Assembly: GCA_009841635.1 (NCBI GenBank)
Contig: VXLJ01000011.1
Location: forward strand, 1 to 64,000
Origin: Gammaproteobacteria bacterium
GTDB taxonomy: Bacteria > Pseudomonadota > Gammaproteobacteria > Pseudomonadales > Azotimanducaceae
DNA: 64,000 nucleotides
Reading direction: 5' to 3'
Part shown: positions 35,803-53,972 of the stretch, one piece after another
Layout: each line of letters begins with the position of its first letter
How positions within the stretch are numbered: the stretch's first letter is position 1
Program-made: the position numbers and the translations under genes
The notes under the pieces: generated by a model
Told to the model about the DNA's origin: nothing
The model's database searches: none
What the model saw: only the letters and a program-made list of their open reading frames with translations

Positions 35803-35876
35803 GCGGGTATTGTTCAGTGGCAGAACCTCAGCCTTCCAAGCTGATGGCGTGGGTTCGATTCCCGCTACCCGCACCA
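35803..35876 (+). tRNA. tRNA-Gly (anticodon TCC)
   Basis: A 74-base tRNA with acceptor GCGGGTA pairing TACCCGC, discriminator A and encoded CCA. Anticodon loop CTTCCAA gives TCC. Spacing of 33 bases from tRNA-Tyr indicates one transcript. Confidence 0.96.
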
Positions 35877-35915
35877 TTTGTGCGCAATGTGGGGCGTACC
35901 TCGCGAGGTAGACAG

Positions 35916-35991
<76 letters not shown>

Positions 35992-36097
35992 GCCTCCGAC
36001 AAGCAATGGTGGGGCGATTGAATGGCGCTTCGTGACGTGCTGGTGGCGAACGGCGCGTAGGTGTGGGCCTATTAACGGTTAACGGTCATGAGAGTAC

Positions 36098-36173
36098 AGG
36101 CCAGTAGCTCAGTTGGCAGAGCGAGGGTCTCCAAAACCCTAGGTCGGGGGTTCGAAACCCTCCTGGCCTGCCA
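36098..36173 (+). tRNA. tRNA-Trp (anticodon CCA)
   Basis: A 76-base tRNA with acceptor AGGCCAG pairing CTGGCCT, discriminator G and encoded CCA. Anticodon loop CTCCAAA gives CCA. It immediately precedes secE, as in Pseudomonas-type gene order. Confidence 0.96.
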
Positions 36174-36208
36174 GATCTCTTTTTGGCTTAGTTAGGAAGT
36201 ACTAACAA

Positions 36209-36589
36209 GTGGCAACGACAAAAAATCCAGATAGTGCTGATAGTTTTGATCTACTTGACCGAGTCAAGTGGTTGGGCGTATTCGCAGTGCTTATTGCTGG
36301 CGTCGTTGGCAATTGGTATTTCAGTGAAACGTCATTGCTGTTACGGGCGGTGGTGCTGGTCGGTATGGCGGTGCTCGCTGCGTACCTGCTGTATCTCACC
36401 CGGCGCGGTAAAGAGCTGTGGGTTCTGATTAACGAATCCCGTGCTGAAATCAGTCGCGTGGTTTGGCCAACGCGGGAAGTTACGCTGCAAACAACCTTGA
36501 TTGTCATTGCGTTGATTCTGATCGTCTCATTGATTTTGTGGGGACTCGATTCGGCGTTGTCTTGGGGAGTGAGTAAAGCCATTGGATAA
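36209..36589 (+). CDS. secE: Preprotein translocase subunit SecE
   Basis: A 126-residue SecE of the three-helix E. coli type: hydrophobic segments at about residues 22-40, 45-63 and 92-115. The conserved amphipathic-to-TM3 region reads INESRAEISRVVWPTREVT. SecE clamps SecY in the SecYEG channel. Start GTG 36209 with TTAGGAAG upstream. It overlaps the nusG start, the usual secE-nusG operon. Confidence 0.95.
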   Translation: MATTKNPDSADSFDLLDRVKWLGVFAVLIAGVVGNWYFSETSLLLRAVVLVGMAVLAAYLLYLTRRGKELWVLINESRAEISRVVWPTREVTLQTTLIVIALILIVSLILWGLDSALSWGVSKAIG

Positions 36590-37352
36590 CGCAGAGATGC
36601 CTACGAACGACGAGCCAACGACAGACGAAGCCGTTACGACGGCTGCACCTGTTAGTTCGGATACCGATATCGCCGCAGCTCAAGCGGCGGGTGACACAGC
36701 AGCGCCAGAACAACCATCTACTGGCGAAGGAACCGAAGACGAGGCCGCCAGCGAAGAAGAATCTGTCACGCAAGTTTTTGCGCAGCAGGCAGAATTTGAT
36801 CGAACGCTTCTAGAAGATCCAACAAAAAAGTGGTACGTGGTAAGTGCGCAAGCGGGTCAAGAAAAACGCGCAAAACTCATGCTGGAAGAGCGGGTCAAGT
36901 ATTCCAATCTCGCGGATCAATTCGGCGTGATTCTGGTGCCCACCGAAGAGGTTGTAGAACTCAGAGGCGGTAAACGCCGGCGTAGTGAAAGACGGTTCTA
37001 CCCAGGCTACATCTTCGTGCAAATGGAGATGAATGAGTCAACTTGGGAGTTGGTGACAAAAACAACTCGCATTTCAGGCTTCGTTGGCGGTACAATTGCC
37101 AAACCTACACCGCTCCCAAAGGCTGAAATTCAGCTGATTCTGGATCGGATTGATCAAGGCGGCGAAAAGGTCACGCCAAAGACCGTATTTGAGCCGGGCG
37201 AACTCATCCGCATCATCGATGGACCGTTTAACGAGTTCAGCGGGACTGTCGAAGAAGTTAACTACAAAAAACAACAACTAGTCGTCGCTGTCACGATTTT
37301 CGGCAGGTCTACGCCTGTCGAACTTGATTTTTCTCAAGTTGAGAAAGGCTGA
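36582..37352 (+). CDS. nusG: Transcription termination/antitermination factor NusG with acidic N-terminal extension
   Basis: A 256-residue NusG. The NGN domain begins near residue 82 (KKWYVVSAQAGQEKRAKLML) and includes RRFYPGYIFVQMEMN. The KOW domain is at the C-terminus (FEPGELIRIIDGPFNEFSG). NusG binds RNA polymerase clamp helices and links it to Rho or the ribosome. About 80 extra N-terminal residues, rich in Glu, Asp, Ala and Thr and probably disordered, are absent from the 181-residue E. coli protein. The TTG start at 36582 overlaps the secE stop; ATG 36597 is an equally possible start and would remove only five residues. Confidence 0.94.
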   Translation: MDNAEMPTNDEPTTDEAVTTAAPVSSDTDIAAAQAAGDTAAPEQPSTGEGTEDEAASEEESVTQVFAQQAEFDRTLLEDPTKKWYVVSAQAGQEKRAKLMLEERVKYSNLADQFGVILVPTEEVVELRGGKRRRSERRFYPGYIFVQMEMNESTWELVTKTTRISGFVGGTIAKPTPLPKAEIQLILDRIDQGGEKVTPKTVFEPGELIRIIDGPFNEFSGTVEEVNYKKQQLVVAVTIFGRSTPVELDFSQVEKG

Positions 37353-37367
37353 TAACCCGGTTATCAG
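37349..37367 (+). promoter_or_regulatory. Hairpin across the nusG stop codon
   Basis: CTGATAACC (37349-37357) and GGTTATCAG (37359-37367) form a perfect inverted repeat that includes the nusG TGA stop and a following TAA. A second one, AACTTGA (37321-37327) with TCAAGTT (37334-37340), lies just upstream in nusG. They could regulate passage into rplK-rplA or mark an RNA processing site. Confidence 0.45.
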
Positions 37368-37405
37368 TGGTCGACGCCTACAACACATGGAACGCTTGAC
37401 GCCGA

Positions 37406-37837
37406 ATGGCTAAACAGATCGACTCTTATCTGAAGATGCAGGTGCCTGCTGGTCAAGCTAATCCAGCGCCACCGGTTGGGCCAGCGCTCGGTCAAGCGGG
37501 TCTGAACATCATGGAGTTTTGCAAAGCGTTCAACGCCCAAACGCAAAACGTGGAGGCTGGCGTACCGGTCCCCACCGTGATCACGATTTACGCGGATCGC
37601 AGTTTTTCGTTCATTACGAAATCGCCCCCGGCATCGTATCTCATCAAGCGCGCGGCGAACATTGACAAAGGCAGTGGTACGCCCAACACGGAGAAGGTTG
37701 GAAAAGTCACGCGCGCGCAGCTTGAAGAGATTGCCAAAACGAAAGATGCAGATTTGACGGCGGCGGATATGGATGCGGCCGTCAAGACGTTAGCTGGAAC
37801 GGCGCGAAGTTCCGGCATTGAAGTGGAAGGGCTGTAG
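37406..37837 (+). CDS. rplK: 50S ribosomal protein L11
   Basis: A 143-residue L11 of normal length with the N-terminal proline-rich segment ([18 protein letters not shown]) that forms the thiostrepton and GTPase-centre region with 23S rRNA, and the C-terminal RNA-binding domain. ATG 37406. It is followed by rplA with a one-base overlap. Confidence 0.97.
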   Translation: MAKQIDSYLKMQVPAGQANPAPPVGPALGQAGLNIMEFCKAFNAQTQNVEAGVPVPTVITIYADRSFSFITKSPPASYLIKRAANIDKGSGTPNTEKVGKVTRAQLEEIAKTKDADLTAADMDAAVKTLAGTARSSGIEVEGL

Positions 37838-38538
37838 TGGCTAAACGACTGTCCAAGCGAAAGAAGGCTGCTCAAGCGGCAGTCGAGCCTGGCAAAATCT
37901 ATGAAATTGACGAAGCGATCAAGATTTTGTGCGACTTGCCGGCCGGCAAATTTAAAGAATCCGTCGAGTTGGCGGTCAATCTTGGCATTGATCCGAGGCA
38001 AGCTGATCAAAACGTGCGTGGTGCGACCGTCTTGCCGCATGGCTCTGGCAAGGACGTGCGCGTCGCGGTGTTCGCCCAAGGTGCCAATGCCGACGCAGCC
38101 AAAGAAGCCGGCGCGGACATTGTTGGCCTGGATGATCTTGCAGAGCAAGTCAAAGCCGGCCAGTTCAATTTCGACATCGTGATCGCGACGCCGGACTGTA
38201 TGCGCGTGGTAGGTGCGCTAGGACGGATATTAGGCCCGCGTGGCTTGATGCCCAATCCGAAGAGTGGCACGGTGACGCAAGACGTCACGCAAGCAGTTGC
38301 AAATGCCAAGTCAGGGCAACTGCAGTATCGAGCAGACCGCAATGGCATCATCCATGGCGCGGTAGGTCAGCTCGGTCAAGATCAGACGCAAATCAAAGAG
38401 AACATCGAAGCAGTGGTCGCAGATTTACGCAAAGCCAAACCGCCGTCGGCGAAAGGCTCGTACATTCGCAAAGTCACCGTTTCGACCACCATGGGACCTG
38501 GCATTCCCGTGGAAGAAGCAAGCATTGGGGCTGTATAG
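37837..38538 (+). CDS. rplA: 50S ribosomal protein L1
   Basis: A 233-residue L1, which binds the mobile stalk of 23S rRNA and in E. coli represses its own rplKA operon. Conserved [18 protein letters not shown] and the final [22 protein letters not shown] segment are present. GTG start overlaps the rplK TAG by one base. Confidence 0.97.
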   Translation: MAKRLSKRKKAAQAAVEPGKIYEIDEAIKILCDLPAGKFKESVELAVNLGIDPRQADQNVRGATVLPHGSGKDVRVAVFAQGANADAAKEAGADIVGLDDLAEQVKAGQFNFDIVIATPDCMRVVGALGRILGPRGLMPNPKSGTVTQDVTQAVANAKSGQLQYRADRNGIIHGAVGQLGQDQTQIKENIEAVVADLRKAKPPSAKGSYIRKVTVSTTMGPGIPVEEASIGAV

Positions 38539-38540
38539 CG

Positions 38541-39074
38541 ATGCCGCTTAAACTCGAAGCGAAGGAGGCGATCGTCGTCGAGACTCGCGAGGTCGCGCAA
38601 AGTGCGATCTCTACGGTGGTAGCGGACTATCGAGGCATGACGGTTGCGGAAGTGACCGAATTGCGCAAGCAAGCGCGGCACAGCGGCATTCGACTATCGG
38701 TGATTCGCAACACGCTTGCGAAGCGTGCTTTTGAAGGTACTGACTATGCATGTCTTGATGAGGCGTTGCGTGGTCCGACCATGCTCGGCTTCAGTTTTGA
38801 GGATCCAGGCGCGGGCGCGCGCCTGTTTCGCGACTATGCTCGGCAGTGTCCTGCCTTAGAGGTCAAAGCGCTTTCGCTTAACGGCGAGCTTTATGGTGCT
38901 GAAGACCTAGCCAAAGTTGCTTCTTTGCCAACCCGCGAAGAAGCGCTGGCACAGTTGTTGTCAGTGATGAAAGCGCCGATTGCGAAAATCGCGCAAACGC
39001 TGCACGCCGTGCCGGCAAAACTCGTACGCACGCTGGCCGCTCTCAAGGACCAGCAGGCGGCGAGCGACGCATAA
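38541..39074 (+). CDS. rplJ: 50S ribosomal protein L10
   Basis: A 177-residue L10, base of the L7/L12 stalk. The N-terminal domain (KEAIVVETREVAQSAISTVV, DYRGMTVAEVTELRKQ) and the C-terminal helices that carry L12 dimers are present. It starts two bases after rplA, so the long rplA-rplJ spacer with promoter and L10-binding leader of E. coli is absent. ATG 38541. Confidence 0.97.
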   Translation: MPLKLEAKEAIVVETREVAQSAISTVVADYRGMTVAEVTELRKQARHSGIRLSVIRNTLAKRAFEGTDYACLDEALRGPTMLGFSFEDPGAGARLFRDYARQCPALEVKALSLNGELYGAEDLAKVASLPTREEALAQLLSVMKAPIAKIAQTLHAVPAKLVRTLAALKDQQAASDA

Positions 39075-39114
39075 ACCCACCCATCCCATTTACCTTTCTC
39101 GATTGGAGTAACTC

Positions 39115-39504
39115 ATGAGTCTTTCAAACGAAGAAATCATTGATGCCATAGCGGAAAAATCCGTCATGGAAATCGTTGAACTTGTCGAAGCAATGGAAGA
39201 GAAGTTCGGCGTGCAGGCTGCGGCCGCAGTCGCTGTAGCGGCTCCTGCAGCTGGAGCTGGCGATGCCGGTGGCGCAGAAGCTGAAGAAGAGAAATCGGTG
39301 TTCGACATCGAATTAGCCAGCTTCGGCGATAACAAGATCAAGGTCATCAAAGCCGTTCGCGAGCTCACTGGCTTAGGTCTGAAGGAAGCGAAAGCACTCG
39401 TCGAAAGCGCACCGACCAATGTTCGGGAAGGCGTCGCTAAAGACGAAGCTGAAGACATCAAAGGCAAGCTTGAAGCCGAAGGCGCTACGGTCGAACTCAA
39501 ATAA
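39115..39504 (+). CDS. rplL: 50S ribosomal protein L7/L12
   Basis: A 129-residue L12. N-terminal dimerisation helix ([20 protein letters not shown]), an Ala/Gly/Glu hinge, and the C-terminal factor-binding domain with [20 protein letters not shown] and [15 protein letters not shown] lies upstream of ATG 39115. It recruits elongation factors to the ribosome. Confidence 0.97.
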   Translation: MSLSNEEIIDAIAEKSVMEIVELVEAMEEKFGVQAAAAVAVAAPAAGAGDAGGAEAEEEKSVFDIELASFGDNKIKVIKAVRELTGLGLKEAKALVESAPTNVREGVAKDEAEDIKGKLEAEGATVELK

Positions 39505-39561
39505 CGCCGCGCAGCATCAGCCACGCTTTTTTCAATTCATAACCTCATTCGCGCGAGATTG

Positions 39562-39583
39562 ATCGTGCGCAGTTGCGCACGAT
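39562..39583 (+). promoter_or_regulatory. Hairpin between rplL and rpoB, attenuator candidate
   Basis: ATCGTGCGCA (39562-39571) and TGCGCACGAT (39574-39583) form a perfect 10-bp stem followed by a short T-rich stretch. It sits where E. coli has the rpoBC attenuator and RNase III site, so partial termination or processing here could set the ratio of stalk proteins to RNA polymerase. Confidence 0.6.
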
Positions 39584-39616
39584 TTGTTCTCGCACGTCAT
39601 TAATACGGAGCGTTGA

Positions 39617-44038
<4,422 letters not shown>

Positions 44039-44050
44039 GAGGAGGAAGTC

Positions 44051-48349
<4,299 letters not shown>

Positions 48350-48372
48350 GGTTCGTTCTCACTAGAATTGCG

Positions 48373-48417
48373 CACCCCAAAGCGTGGCAAGCGATAGCGC
48401 TCGGTGCGCTTTGGGTG
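48373..48417 (+). promoter_or_regulatory. Hairpin between rpoC and rpsL
   Basis: CACCCCAAAGCG (48373-48384) pairs with CGCTTTGGGTG (48407-48417), with one bulged C. No T run follows, so it is unlikely to be a plain terminator; it may be a regulatory or processing structure in the leader of the str operon. Confidence 0.45.
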
Positions 48418-48444
48418 TGATTACGACGAAGGAGTTGATGTTTA

Positions 48445-48816
48445 TTGGCAACCATTAATCAATTGGTTCGAAAGCCGCGCAAGCGGAAAAAGGCCAAAAG
48501 CAACGTACCGGCACTCGAAGCAGCACCGCAAAAGCGCGGGGTATGCATGCGGGTGTATACGACCACACCGCGCAAGCCGAATTCAGCGATGCGCAAAGTA
48601 TGTCGGGTGCGATTGAACAATGGTTTCGAAGTCAATTCCTACATCGGTGGTGAAGGTCACAACCTGCAAGAGCACTCATCTGTGCTCATTCGCGGCGGCC
48701 GGGTGAAGGATTTACCAGGCGTGCGCTATCACACAGTACGAGGCGTTGGCGATTTAGCCGGCGTCGAAGAGCGCAAGCAAGGGCGCTCCAAGTACGGGTC
48801 CAAGAAGCCGAAGTAG
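48445..48816 (+). CDS. rpsL: 30S ribosomal protein S12
   Basis: A 123-residue S12 of normal length, part of the decoding centre. TTG start with AAGGAG ten bases upstream, confirmed by the family N-terminus [13 protein letters not shown]. The streptomycin loop reads [11 protein letters not shown]: position 42 is Arg where E. coli has Lys, Lys43 is kept. [14 protein letters not shown] retains the modified aspartate. First gene of the str operon. Confidence 0.97.
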   Translation: MATINQLVRKPRKRKKAKSNVPALEAAPQKRGVCMRVYTTTPRKPNSAMRKVCRVRLNNGFEVNSYIGGEGHNLQEHSSVLIRGGRVKDLPGVRYHTVRGVGDLAGVEERKQGRSKYGSKKPK

Positions 48817-48825
48817 CGAAGAACC

Positions 48826-49302
48826 ATGTCACGACGTCGTCGAGCGGAAAAGCGGGTTATCCTGCCGGATCCGAAATACCACAACGAAACGCTTGCTAAA
48901 TTCATCAATCATGTGATGGAAAGCGGCAAAAAATCGGTCGCTGAACGTATCGTTTACGGCGCGCTCACGCTGATTGAAAGCCGTCAAAAAGCCGATCCAG
49001 TTGATGTGTTCTTGAAAGCGTTGGAAAACGTTTCGCCGACGACTGAAGTGAAATCGCGCCGTGTAGGCGGAGCGACCTATCAAGTTCCGATAGAAGTACG
49101 ACCGTCGCGCCGTGAAGCTCTGGCGATGCGCTGGTTGGTGGAAAACGCTCGGAAGCGGAGTGAAAAATCGATGGACGCGCGTCTCGCGGGTGAACTATCC
49201 GACGCGGCGGCGAACAGCGGCAATTCCGCATCCATCAAAAAGCGGGACGACACGCACCGCATGGCGGAGGCGAACCGTGCCTTCGCGCATTTCAGATATT
49301 GA
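48826..49302 (+). CDS. rpsG: 30S ribosomal protein S7
   Basis: A 158-residue S7 that nucleates the 30S head. Conserved [33 protein letters not shown] and the C-terminal [15 protein letters not shown] are present. ATG 48826, ten bases after rpsL. Confidence 0.97.
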   Translation: MSRRRRAEKRVILPDPKYHNETLAKFINHVMESGKKSVAERIVYGALTLIESRQKADPVDVFLKALENVSPTTEVKSRRVGGATYQVPIEVRPSRREALAMRWLVENARKRSEKSMDARLAGELSDAAANSGNSASIKKRDDTHRMAEANRAFAHFRY

Positions 49303-49304
49303 TT

Positions 49305-49344
49305 GAACGATAAAGGTTACGTTCGAAACGTTCTGCGATCGTTC
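49305..49344 (+). promoter_or_regulatory. Nested inverted repeats between rpsG and fusA
   Basis: GAACGAT (49305-49311) pairs with ATCGTTC (49338-49344), and a smaller ACGTT/AACGT stem lies inside. The 87-bp spacer may carry a regulatory RNA structure; there is no T run. Confidence 0.3.
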
Positions 49345-49389
49345 TAACTCTTAGATCCTAACAAACCACAGCTCTCGTTCGGGGGGAAG

Positions 49390-51483
49390 ATGCCACGTAG
49401 CACGCCGATAGGCCGCTACCGAAATATAGGTATTGTCGCGCACGTCGATGCGGGCAAGACCACGACCACGGAACGCGTGCTGTTCTATGCGGGTATCTCC
49501 TACAAAATCGGCGAAGTGCATGACGGCGCGGCTGTTATGGACTGGATGGAGCAAGAGCAAGAACGCGGCATCACGATTACGTCGGCGGCAACGACTTGCT
49601 TTTGGCGCGGCACGGAAGCTCAATATCCCGAACATCGCGTCAACATCATCGATACACCTGGCCACGTTGACTTCACGATTGAAGTTGAGCGTAGTCTGCG
49701 TGTGTTAGACGGCGCGGTCGTTGTGTTTTGTGGCACCGCTGGCGTAGAACCCCAATCGGAAACGGTGTGGCGTCAAGCGGACCGTTATCAAGTGCCACGT
49801 GTGGTATTCATCAATAAGATGGATCGTGCAGGCGCAAATTTCGAACGCGTTGTTGACCAGATTGAAGACCGTCTCAATGCTAAACCGATCCCGATTCAGC
49901 TCGCGATCGGTGCGGAAGAGTCTTTCAAAGGCGTTGTCGATCTCATTGATATGCAAGCACTGTACTTCAACGAGGAAGATCAAGGCCTGACCGTCACGAA
50001 AGCGCACATTCCTGATGAATTGTTAGCTGATGCAACTGCGGCGCGCGAAAGATTGATTGAAGCGGCTGCAGAAGCAACGGAAGAGCTGACTGAGAAATAC
50101 CTTGAAAGTGAAACGCTAACCAGCGCTGAAATCAAGGAAGGCTTGCGTCTGCGCACGATTGGCAATGAAATCGTGCCGGCCTTGTGCGGTTCGGCATTCA
50201 AAAACAAAGGCGTACAGCCGGTGTTGGATGCGGTGATCGACTACTTGCCGGCCCCGACCGAAGTCAAGGCGATCGAAGGCACTGCGAAAGATGGCGTGTC
50301 GACGGTTGCGCGGACCTCTGACGACAATGAACCGTTCGCGGCCCTGGCATTCAAGATCGCAACGGATCCATATGTTGGCACGTTAACGTTTTTTCGCGTG
50401 TATTCAGGCGTATTGAAAACCGGTGACAGGATATTCAATTCGGTCCGGGAGCGGCGTGAACGCGTTGGCCGGATGGTGCAAATGCACTCGAATGAGCGTC
50501 GTGAAATCAATGAAGTTCGTGCTGGCGATATTGCTGCAGCGATTGGCCTAAAGGACGTCACAACCGGCGATACGTTTTGTGATGAAAACCATTTCGTGCA
50601 GCTGGAACGTATGGACTTTCCAGAGCCGGTCATTCACGTTGCTGTAGAGCCACGCTCCGTCGCCGACCAGGACAAGATGTCTATGGCGTTGTCCAAGCTC
50701 GCTCGTGAAGACCCGTCCTTCAGGGTCTCGACCGATGCCGAATCGGGCCAGACCATCATCGCGGGTATGGGTGAACTTCATCTCGACATCATCGTGGACC
50801 GCATGAAACGCGAATTCAGCGTTGAAGCCAATATCGGCAAACCACAGGTCGCGTACCGCGAAACCATTCGCAAGAGCGTGGATCAAGAAGCCAAATTCGT
50901 GCGCCAATCCGGTGGTCGTGGTCAATATGCACACGTGTTCGTACGGTTTGAACCTCTCAATGGGAGCGAGGAGACGTATGAATTCACGGACGAGGTCGTC
51001 GGTGGGTCGGTGCCTCGAGAGTACATTCCTGCGGTCGACCGCGGCATTCGCGAACAGATGGATAACGGCGTCGTTGCAGGCTTTCCCTTAATCAATGTCA
51101 AAGCGACGCTGTACGACGGCTCATTTCATGAAGTCGATTCAAGCGAAGTCGCTTTTAAAATTGCTGGCTCAACTGCGCTGCGGGATGGCGCAGCAAAGGC
51201 AGATCCGGTGTTGCTTGAGCCGGTAATGTCCGTAGAAGTCGTTACGCCTGAAGACTACATGGGTAGTGTGGTCGGCGACATGAATCGACGGCGTGGCATG
51301 ATCGAAGGCATGGATGAAAACTATGCTGGAAAGATTGTGCGCGCGAAGATTCCGCTGGGCGAAATGTTCGGCTACGCAACGGATCTGCGATCTTCAACGC
51401 AAGGACGCGCGACTTTCACGATGGAATTTGCCGAGTACGCCGAAGTGCCGGCGGACATCGCCGAAGTCATCCAAGCGCGATAG
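49390..51483 (+). CDS. fusA: Elongation factor G
   Basis: A 697-residue EF-G. G1 [19 protein letters not shown], switch I near [15 protein letters not shown]3 [10 protein letters not shown]4 NKMDR and the domain IV-V region ([20 protein letters not shown]) are all present. It catalyses translocation on the ribosome. ATG 49390 preceded by a G-rich ribosome-binding site. Ends 43 bases before tuf. Confidence 0.97.
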   Translation: MPRSTPIGRYRNIGIVAHVDAGKTTTTERVLFYAGISYKIGEVHDGAAVMDWMEQEQERGITITSAATTCFWRGTEAQYPEHRVNIIDTPGHVDFTIEVERSLRVLDGAVVVFCGTAGVEPQSETVWRQADRYQVPRVVFINKMDRAGANFERVVDQIEDRLNAKPIPIQLAIGAEESFKGVVDLIDMQALYFNEEDQGLTVTKAHIPDELLADATAARERLIEAAAEATEELTEKYLESETLTSAEIKEGLRLRTIGNEIVPALCGSAFKNKGVQPVLDAVIDYLPAPTEVKAIEGTAKDGVSTVARTSDDNEPFAALAFKIATDPYVGTLTFFRVYSGVLKTGDRIFNSVRERRERVGRMVQMHSNERREINEVRAGDIAAAIGLKDVTTGDTFCDENHFVQLERMDFPEPVIHVAVEPRSVADQDKMSMALSKLAREDPSFRVSTDAESGQTIIAGMGELHLDIIVDRMKREFSVEANIGKPQVAYRETIRKSVDQEAKFVRQSGGRGQYAHVFVRFEPLNGSEETYEFTDEVVGGSVPREYIPAVDRGIREQMDNGVVAGFPLINVKATLYDGSFHEVDSSEVAFKIAGSTALRDGAAKADPVLLEPVMSVEVVTPEDYMGSVVGDMNRRRGMIEGMDENYAGKIVRAKIPLGEMFGYATDLRSSTQGRATFTMEFAEYAEVPADIAEVIQAR

Positions 51484-51526
51484 CAATGCAGCTCAATCGT
51501 CTTGCCAATTAACGGAGGAATTCACC

Positions 51527-52726
51527 ATGGCAAAAGAGAAATTTGAGCGTACCAAGCCGCATATCAATGTTGGCACCATCGGTCACGTAGACCATGGCAA
51601 GACGACGTTGACTGCTGCAATGACCAAGATTTGTGCAGTAGATCGTGGTCGTGGGGACGTCAAAGAGTTTGACGAAATAGATAACGCTCCAGAAGAAAAG
51701 GAACGTGGTATCACCATCGCGACGACCCACGTTGAATACGAGAGCGAAAATCGCCACTATGCGCATGTGGACTGTCCTGGTCATGCTGACTATGTCAAGA
51801 ACATGATCACGGGCGCCGCGCAAATGGATGGTGCGATACTGGTCGTATCGGCCGATGACGGACCGATGCCGCAAACGCGCGAGCACATCGTTTTGTCGCG
51901 GCAGGTTGGCGTTCAGAATATGGTCGTCTACATCAATAAAGTGGACGCCATCGATCCCGCCGAGCGTGATGAATTTGTTGAACTCGTGACGATGAGCGTA
52001 CAAGAACTGCTGACCGATAACGATTTCTCCGAAGACACGCCGATCATCGTTGGGAGCGCACTCAAAGCACTTGATGGCGATGAAGGTGAAGACGGTGCTG
52101 GCAGTGTCCGTGCATTGATTGAAGCGCTGGACGACTTCATTCCTGAGCCAGAACGACCTATTGACTCCCCATTCATGATGCCGATTGAGGACGTGTTCTC
52201 AATTTCTGGTCGTGGTACGGTAGTCACTGGGAAAGTGGATCGCGGCATTGTCAAGATGGGCGACGAGCTGGAAGTCATTGGGATTCGGGACACGCAAAAA
52301 ACCACGTGCACCGGCGTTGAAATGTTCCGCAAGTTGCTGGACGAAGGTCGCGCAGGCGAAAACATAGGCGTATTGCTGCGTGGTTTGAAGCGAGATGAAG
52401 TTGAACGTGGTCAGGTGCTGGCCGTACCTGGTTCGATCACACCACACACCGCGTTCGAAGCGTCTGTGTACGTTTTGACCAAGGAAGAAGGTGGCCGGCA
52501 CTCGCCCTTTTTCACGAACTATCGTCCGCAGTTCTATTTCCGTACCACTGACGTGACCGGCCGAGTTGAAATGGCCGACCCAGAGCAAATGGTGATGCCT
52601 GGTGACAACGTTGAGTTCCTTGTGAAATTGATCAGTCCGATTGCAATGGACGAAGGCTTGCGTTTCGCTATTCGCGAAGGTGGGCGCACGGTCGGATCAG
52701 GAATCGTCACGAAAATCATCGAATAA
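51527..52726 (+). CDS. tuf: Elongation factor Tu
   Basis: A 399-residue EF-Tu that delivers aminoacyl-tRNA. The true start is ATG 51527 with ACGGAGGA upstream; the frame is open earlier inside fusA. G1 [30 protein letters not shown] and NKVD are present. Domains II-III are close to E. coli ([38 protein letters not shown]). It is the only tuf in the window. An intrinsic terminator follows. Confidence 0.97.
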   Translation: MAKEKFERTKPHINVGTIGHVDHGKTTLTAAMTKICAVDRGRGDVKEFDEIDNAPEEKERGITIATTHVEYESENRHYAHVDCPGHADYVKNMITGAAQMDGAILVVSADDGPMPQTREHIVLSRQVGVQNMVVYINKVDAIDPAERDEFVELVTMSVQELLTDNDFSEDTPIIVGSALKALDGDEGEDGAGSVRALIEALDDFIPEPERPIDSPFMMPIEDVFSISGRGTVVTGKVDRGIVKMGDELEVIGIRDTQKTTCTGVEMFRKLLDEGRAGENIGVLLRGLKRDEVERGQVLAVPGSITPHTAFEASVYVLTKEEGGRHSPFFTNYRPQFYFRTTDVTGRVEMADPEQMVMPGDNVEFLVKLISPIAMDEGLRFAIREGGRTVGSGIVTKIIE

Positions 52727-52740
52727 ACCCGCGCAAGTTG

Positions 52741-52773
52741 AAGGCTGCGTAAGTAAAATTCGCAGCCTTTTTT
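52741..52773 (+). terminator. Intrinsic terminator after tuf
   Basis: AAGGCTGCG (52741-52749) and CGCAGCCTT (52761-52769) form a 9-bp stem with an 11-base loop, followed by a T run to 52773. It ends the str operon before rpsJ. Confidence 0.88.
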
Positions 52774-52797
52774 CGCCCCTAGTTATGGGTAGGGGCG
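52774..52797 (+). promoter_or_regulatory. Second hairpin, S10 leader region
   Basis: CGCCCCT (52774-52780) and AGGGGCG (52791-52797) form a 7-bp stem directly behind the tuf terminator and 29 bases before rpsJ. It could be part of the S10-operon leader. Confidence 0.4.
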
Positions 52798-52826
52798 TGT
52801 TTGCGCATTGAAATCTTGGAAAGGTA

Positions 52827-53141
52827 TTGGCGACAACCCAACATATTCGCATCCAGCTAAAGGCGTTTGATCACAAACTGCTGGATGCAACGACGGAAGA
52901 CTTGGTGGATTCGATCAAGCGCTCAGGCGCACGCTTGGTCGGACCGATACCGTTACCGACTCGTACCGAGCGTTGGACGGTGTTGATTTCACCTCACGTG
53001 GACAAAGACGCTCGCGATCAGTATGAGATTCGCACGCATAAGCGTCTTATTGACATTGTGGATTACACCGACAAGACGGTCGATGCGTTGAGCAAACATG
53101 ATGTTGCAGCAGGAGTAGACATCGAGGTAAGCGTCACCTAG
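52827..53141 (+). CDS. rpsJ: 30S ribosomal protein S10
   Basis: A 104-residue S10, also NusE in antitermination complexes. Conserved [30 protein letters not shown] and the [16 protein letters not shown] segment. TTG start at 52827 with GGAAAGG close upstream, so initiation is weakened. It is separated from tuf by a terminator and from rplC by another terminator-like element. Confidence 0.96.
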   Translation: MATTQHIRIQLKAFDHKLLDATTEDLVDSIKRSGARLVGPIPLPTRTERWTVLISPHVDKDARDQYEIRTHKRLIDIVDYTDKTVDALSKHDVAAGVDIEVSVT

Positions 53142-53198
53142 CCAAATTCAGGTCGTCGCAAGCATTTGCAGGTGTTTGTGATTGCACAGTGCAAGAAT

Positions 53199-53232
53199 CG
53201 GTTCACTGCCAAGGTAGTGTGCCGTTTTTTTT
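53199..53232 (+). terminator. Attenuator-like terminator between rpsJ and rplC
   Basis: CGGTTCACTGCC (53199-53210) pairs with GGTAGTGTGCCG (53213-53224) over 12 positions with two G-T wobbles and one mismatch, followed at once by eight T (53225-53232). It is a strong intrinsic-terminator form placed inside the usual S10 operon, 43 bases before rplC, so it may regulate entry into rplC and the downstream genes. Confidence 0.8.
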
Positions 53233-53274
53233 CACTATGAGACAACCTCAAGCAGGTCACGCTAATAGGAAGTT

Positions 53275-53970
53275 ATGACAGTAGGCATCGTAGGCACAAA
53301 AGGAGGTATGACTCGGCTCTTCGATGAGACGGGGAAGGCTATTCCGGTCACGGTGATTGAAGCGAAGCCTAATCGCGTCGTGCAAGTCAAGACCGCCGAA
53401 ACCGACGCTTACGCAGCGTTGCAAGTTGCCTATGGCACGCAAAAAGCCAAGCGACTAAGCAAGGCCGTGCGCGGACATTACAAGGCACGACTCGCGACGG
53501 CCGAAACCAGCGCGGATCAGCTTGACGTGCTCGGTCGACGTCTTTATGAATTACGCACCGATGGCGCGACTGAGTCGGATATCCCCGCCGTAGGCGGCAC
53601 CTTAACGGTGGCGCAATTCGAAGTCGGCCAGGCAGTTGATGTGCGTGGCACCTCCAAGGGCAAAGGTTTTGCTGGGACGGTCAAGCGTTGGAACTTTTCA
53701 ACGCAGGACGCGACGCACGGCAATTCACTCTCGCATCGAGCGCCAGGCTCGGTGGGCCAATGTCAAACGCCAGGCAAGGTCTTTCGCGGCAAGAAAATGG
53801 CGGGCCAACTCGGCAATAAACGCGTCACGGTGCAAAACTTGCAAGTCGTGGCGGTGGACGAAGAGCGTGATCTCCTGATGGTTCGCGGTGCGGTCCCAGG
53901 TCCGACGGGTGGCGATGTGTTTGTGTGTCCAGCGATTAAAGATCACGCCGATTCGGAGTCACGGAGCTAG
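53275..53970 (+). CDS. rplC: 50S ribosomal protein L3
   Basis: A 231-residue L3 that approaches the peptidyl transferase centre. Conserved [34 protein letters not shown] and the loop [17 protein letters not shown] with the glutamine methylated in E. coli. ATG 53275. Starts the continuous run of ribosomal genes to the window end. Confidence 0.97.
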   Translation: MTVGIVGTKGGMTRLFDETGKAIPVTVIEAKPNRVVQVKTAETDAYAALQVAYGTQKAKRLSKAVRGHYKARLATAETSADQLDVLGRRLYELRTDGATESDIPAVGGTLTVAQFEVGQAVDVRGTSKGKGFAGTVKRWNFSTQDATHGNSLSHRAPGSVGQCQTPGKVFRGKKMAGQLGNKRVTVQNLQVVAVDEERDLLMVRGAVPGPTGGDVFVCPAIKDHADSESRS

Positions 53971-53972
53971 TC

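Noticed and set aside
51314-51526. Longer start for tuf inside fusA
   Set aside because: The conserved EF-Tu N-terminus and a strong ribosome-binding site fix the start at ATG 51527.
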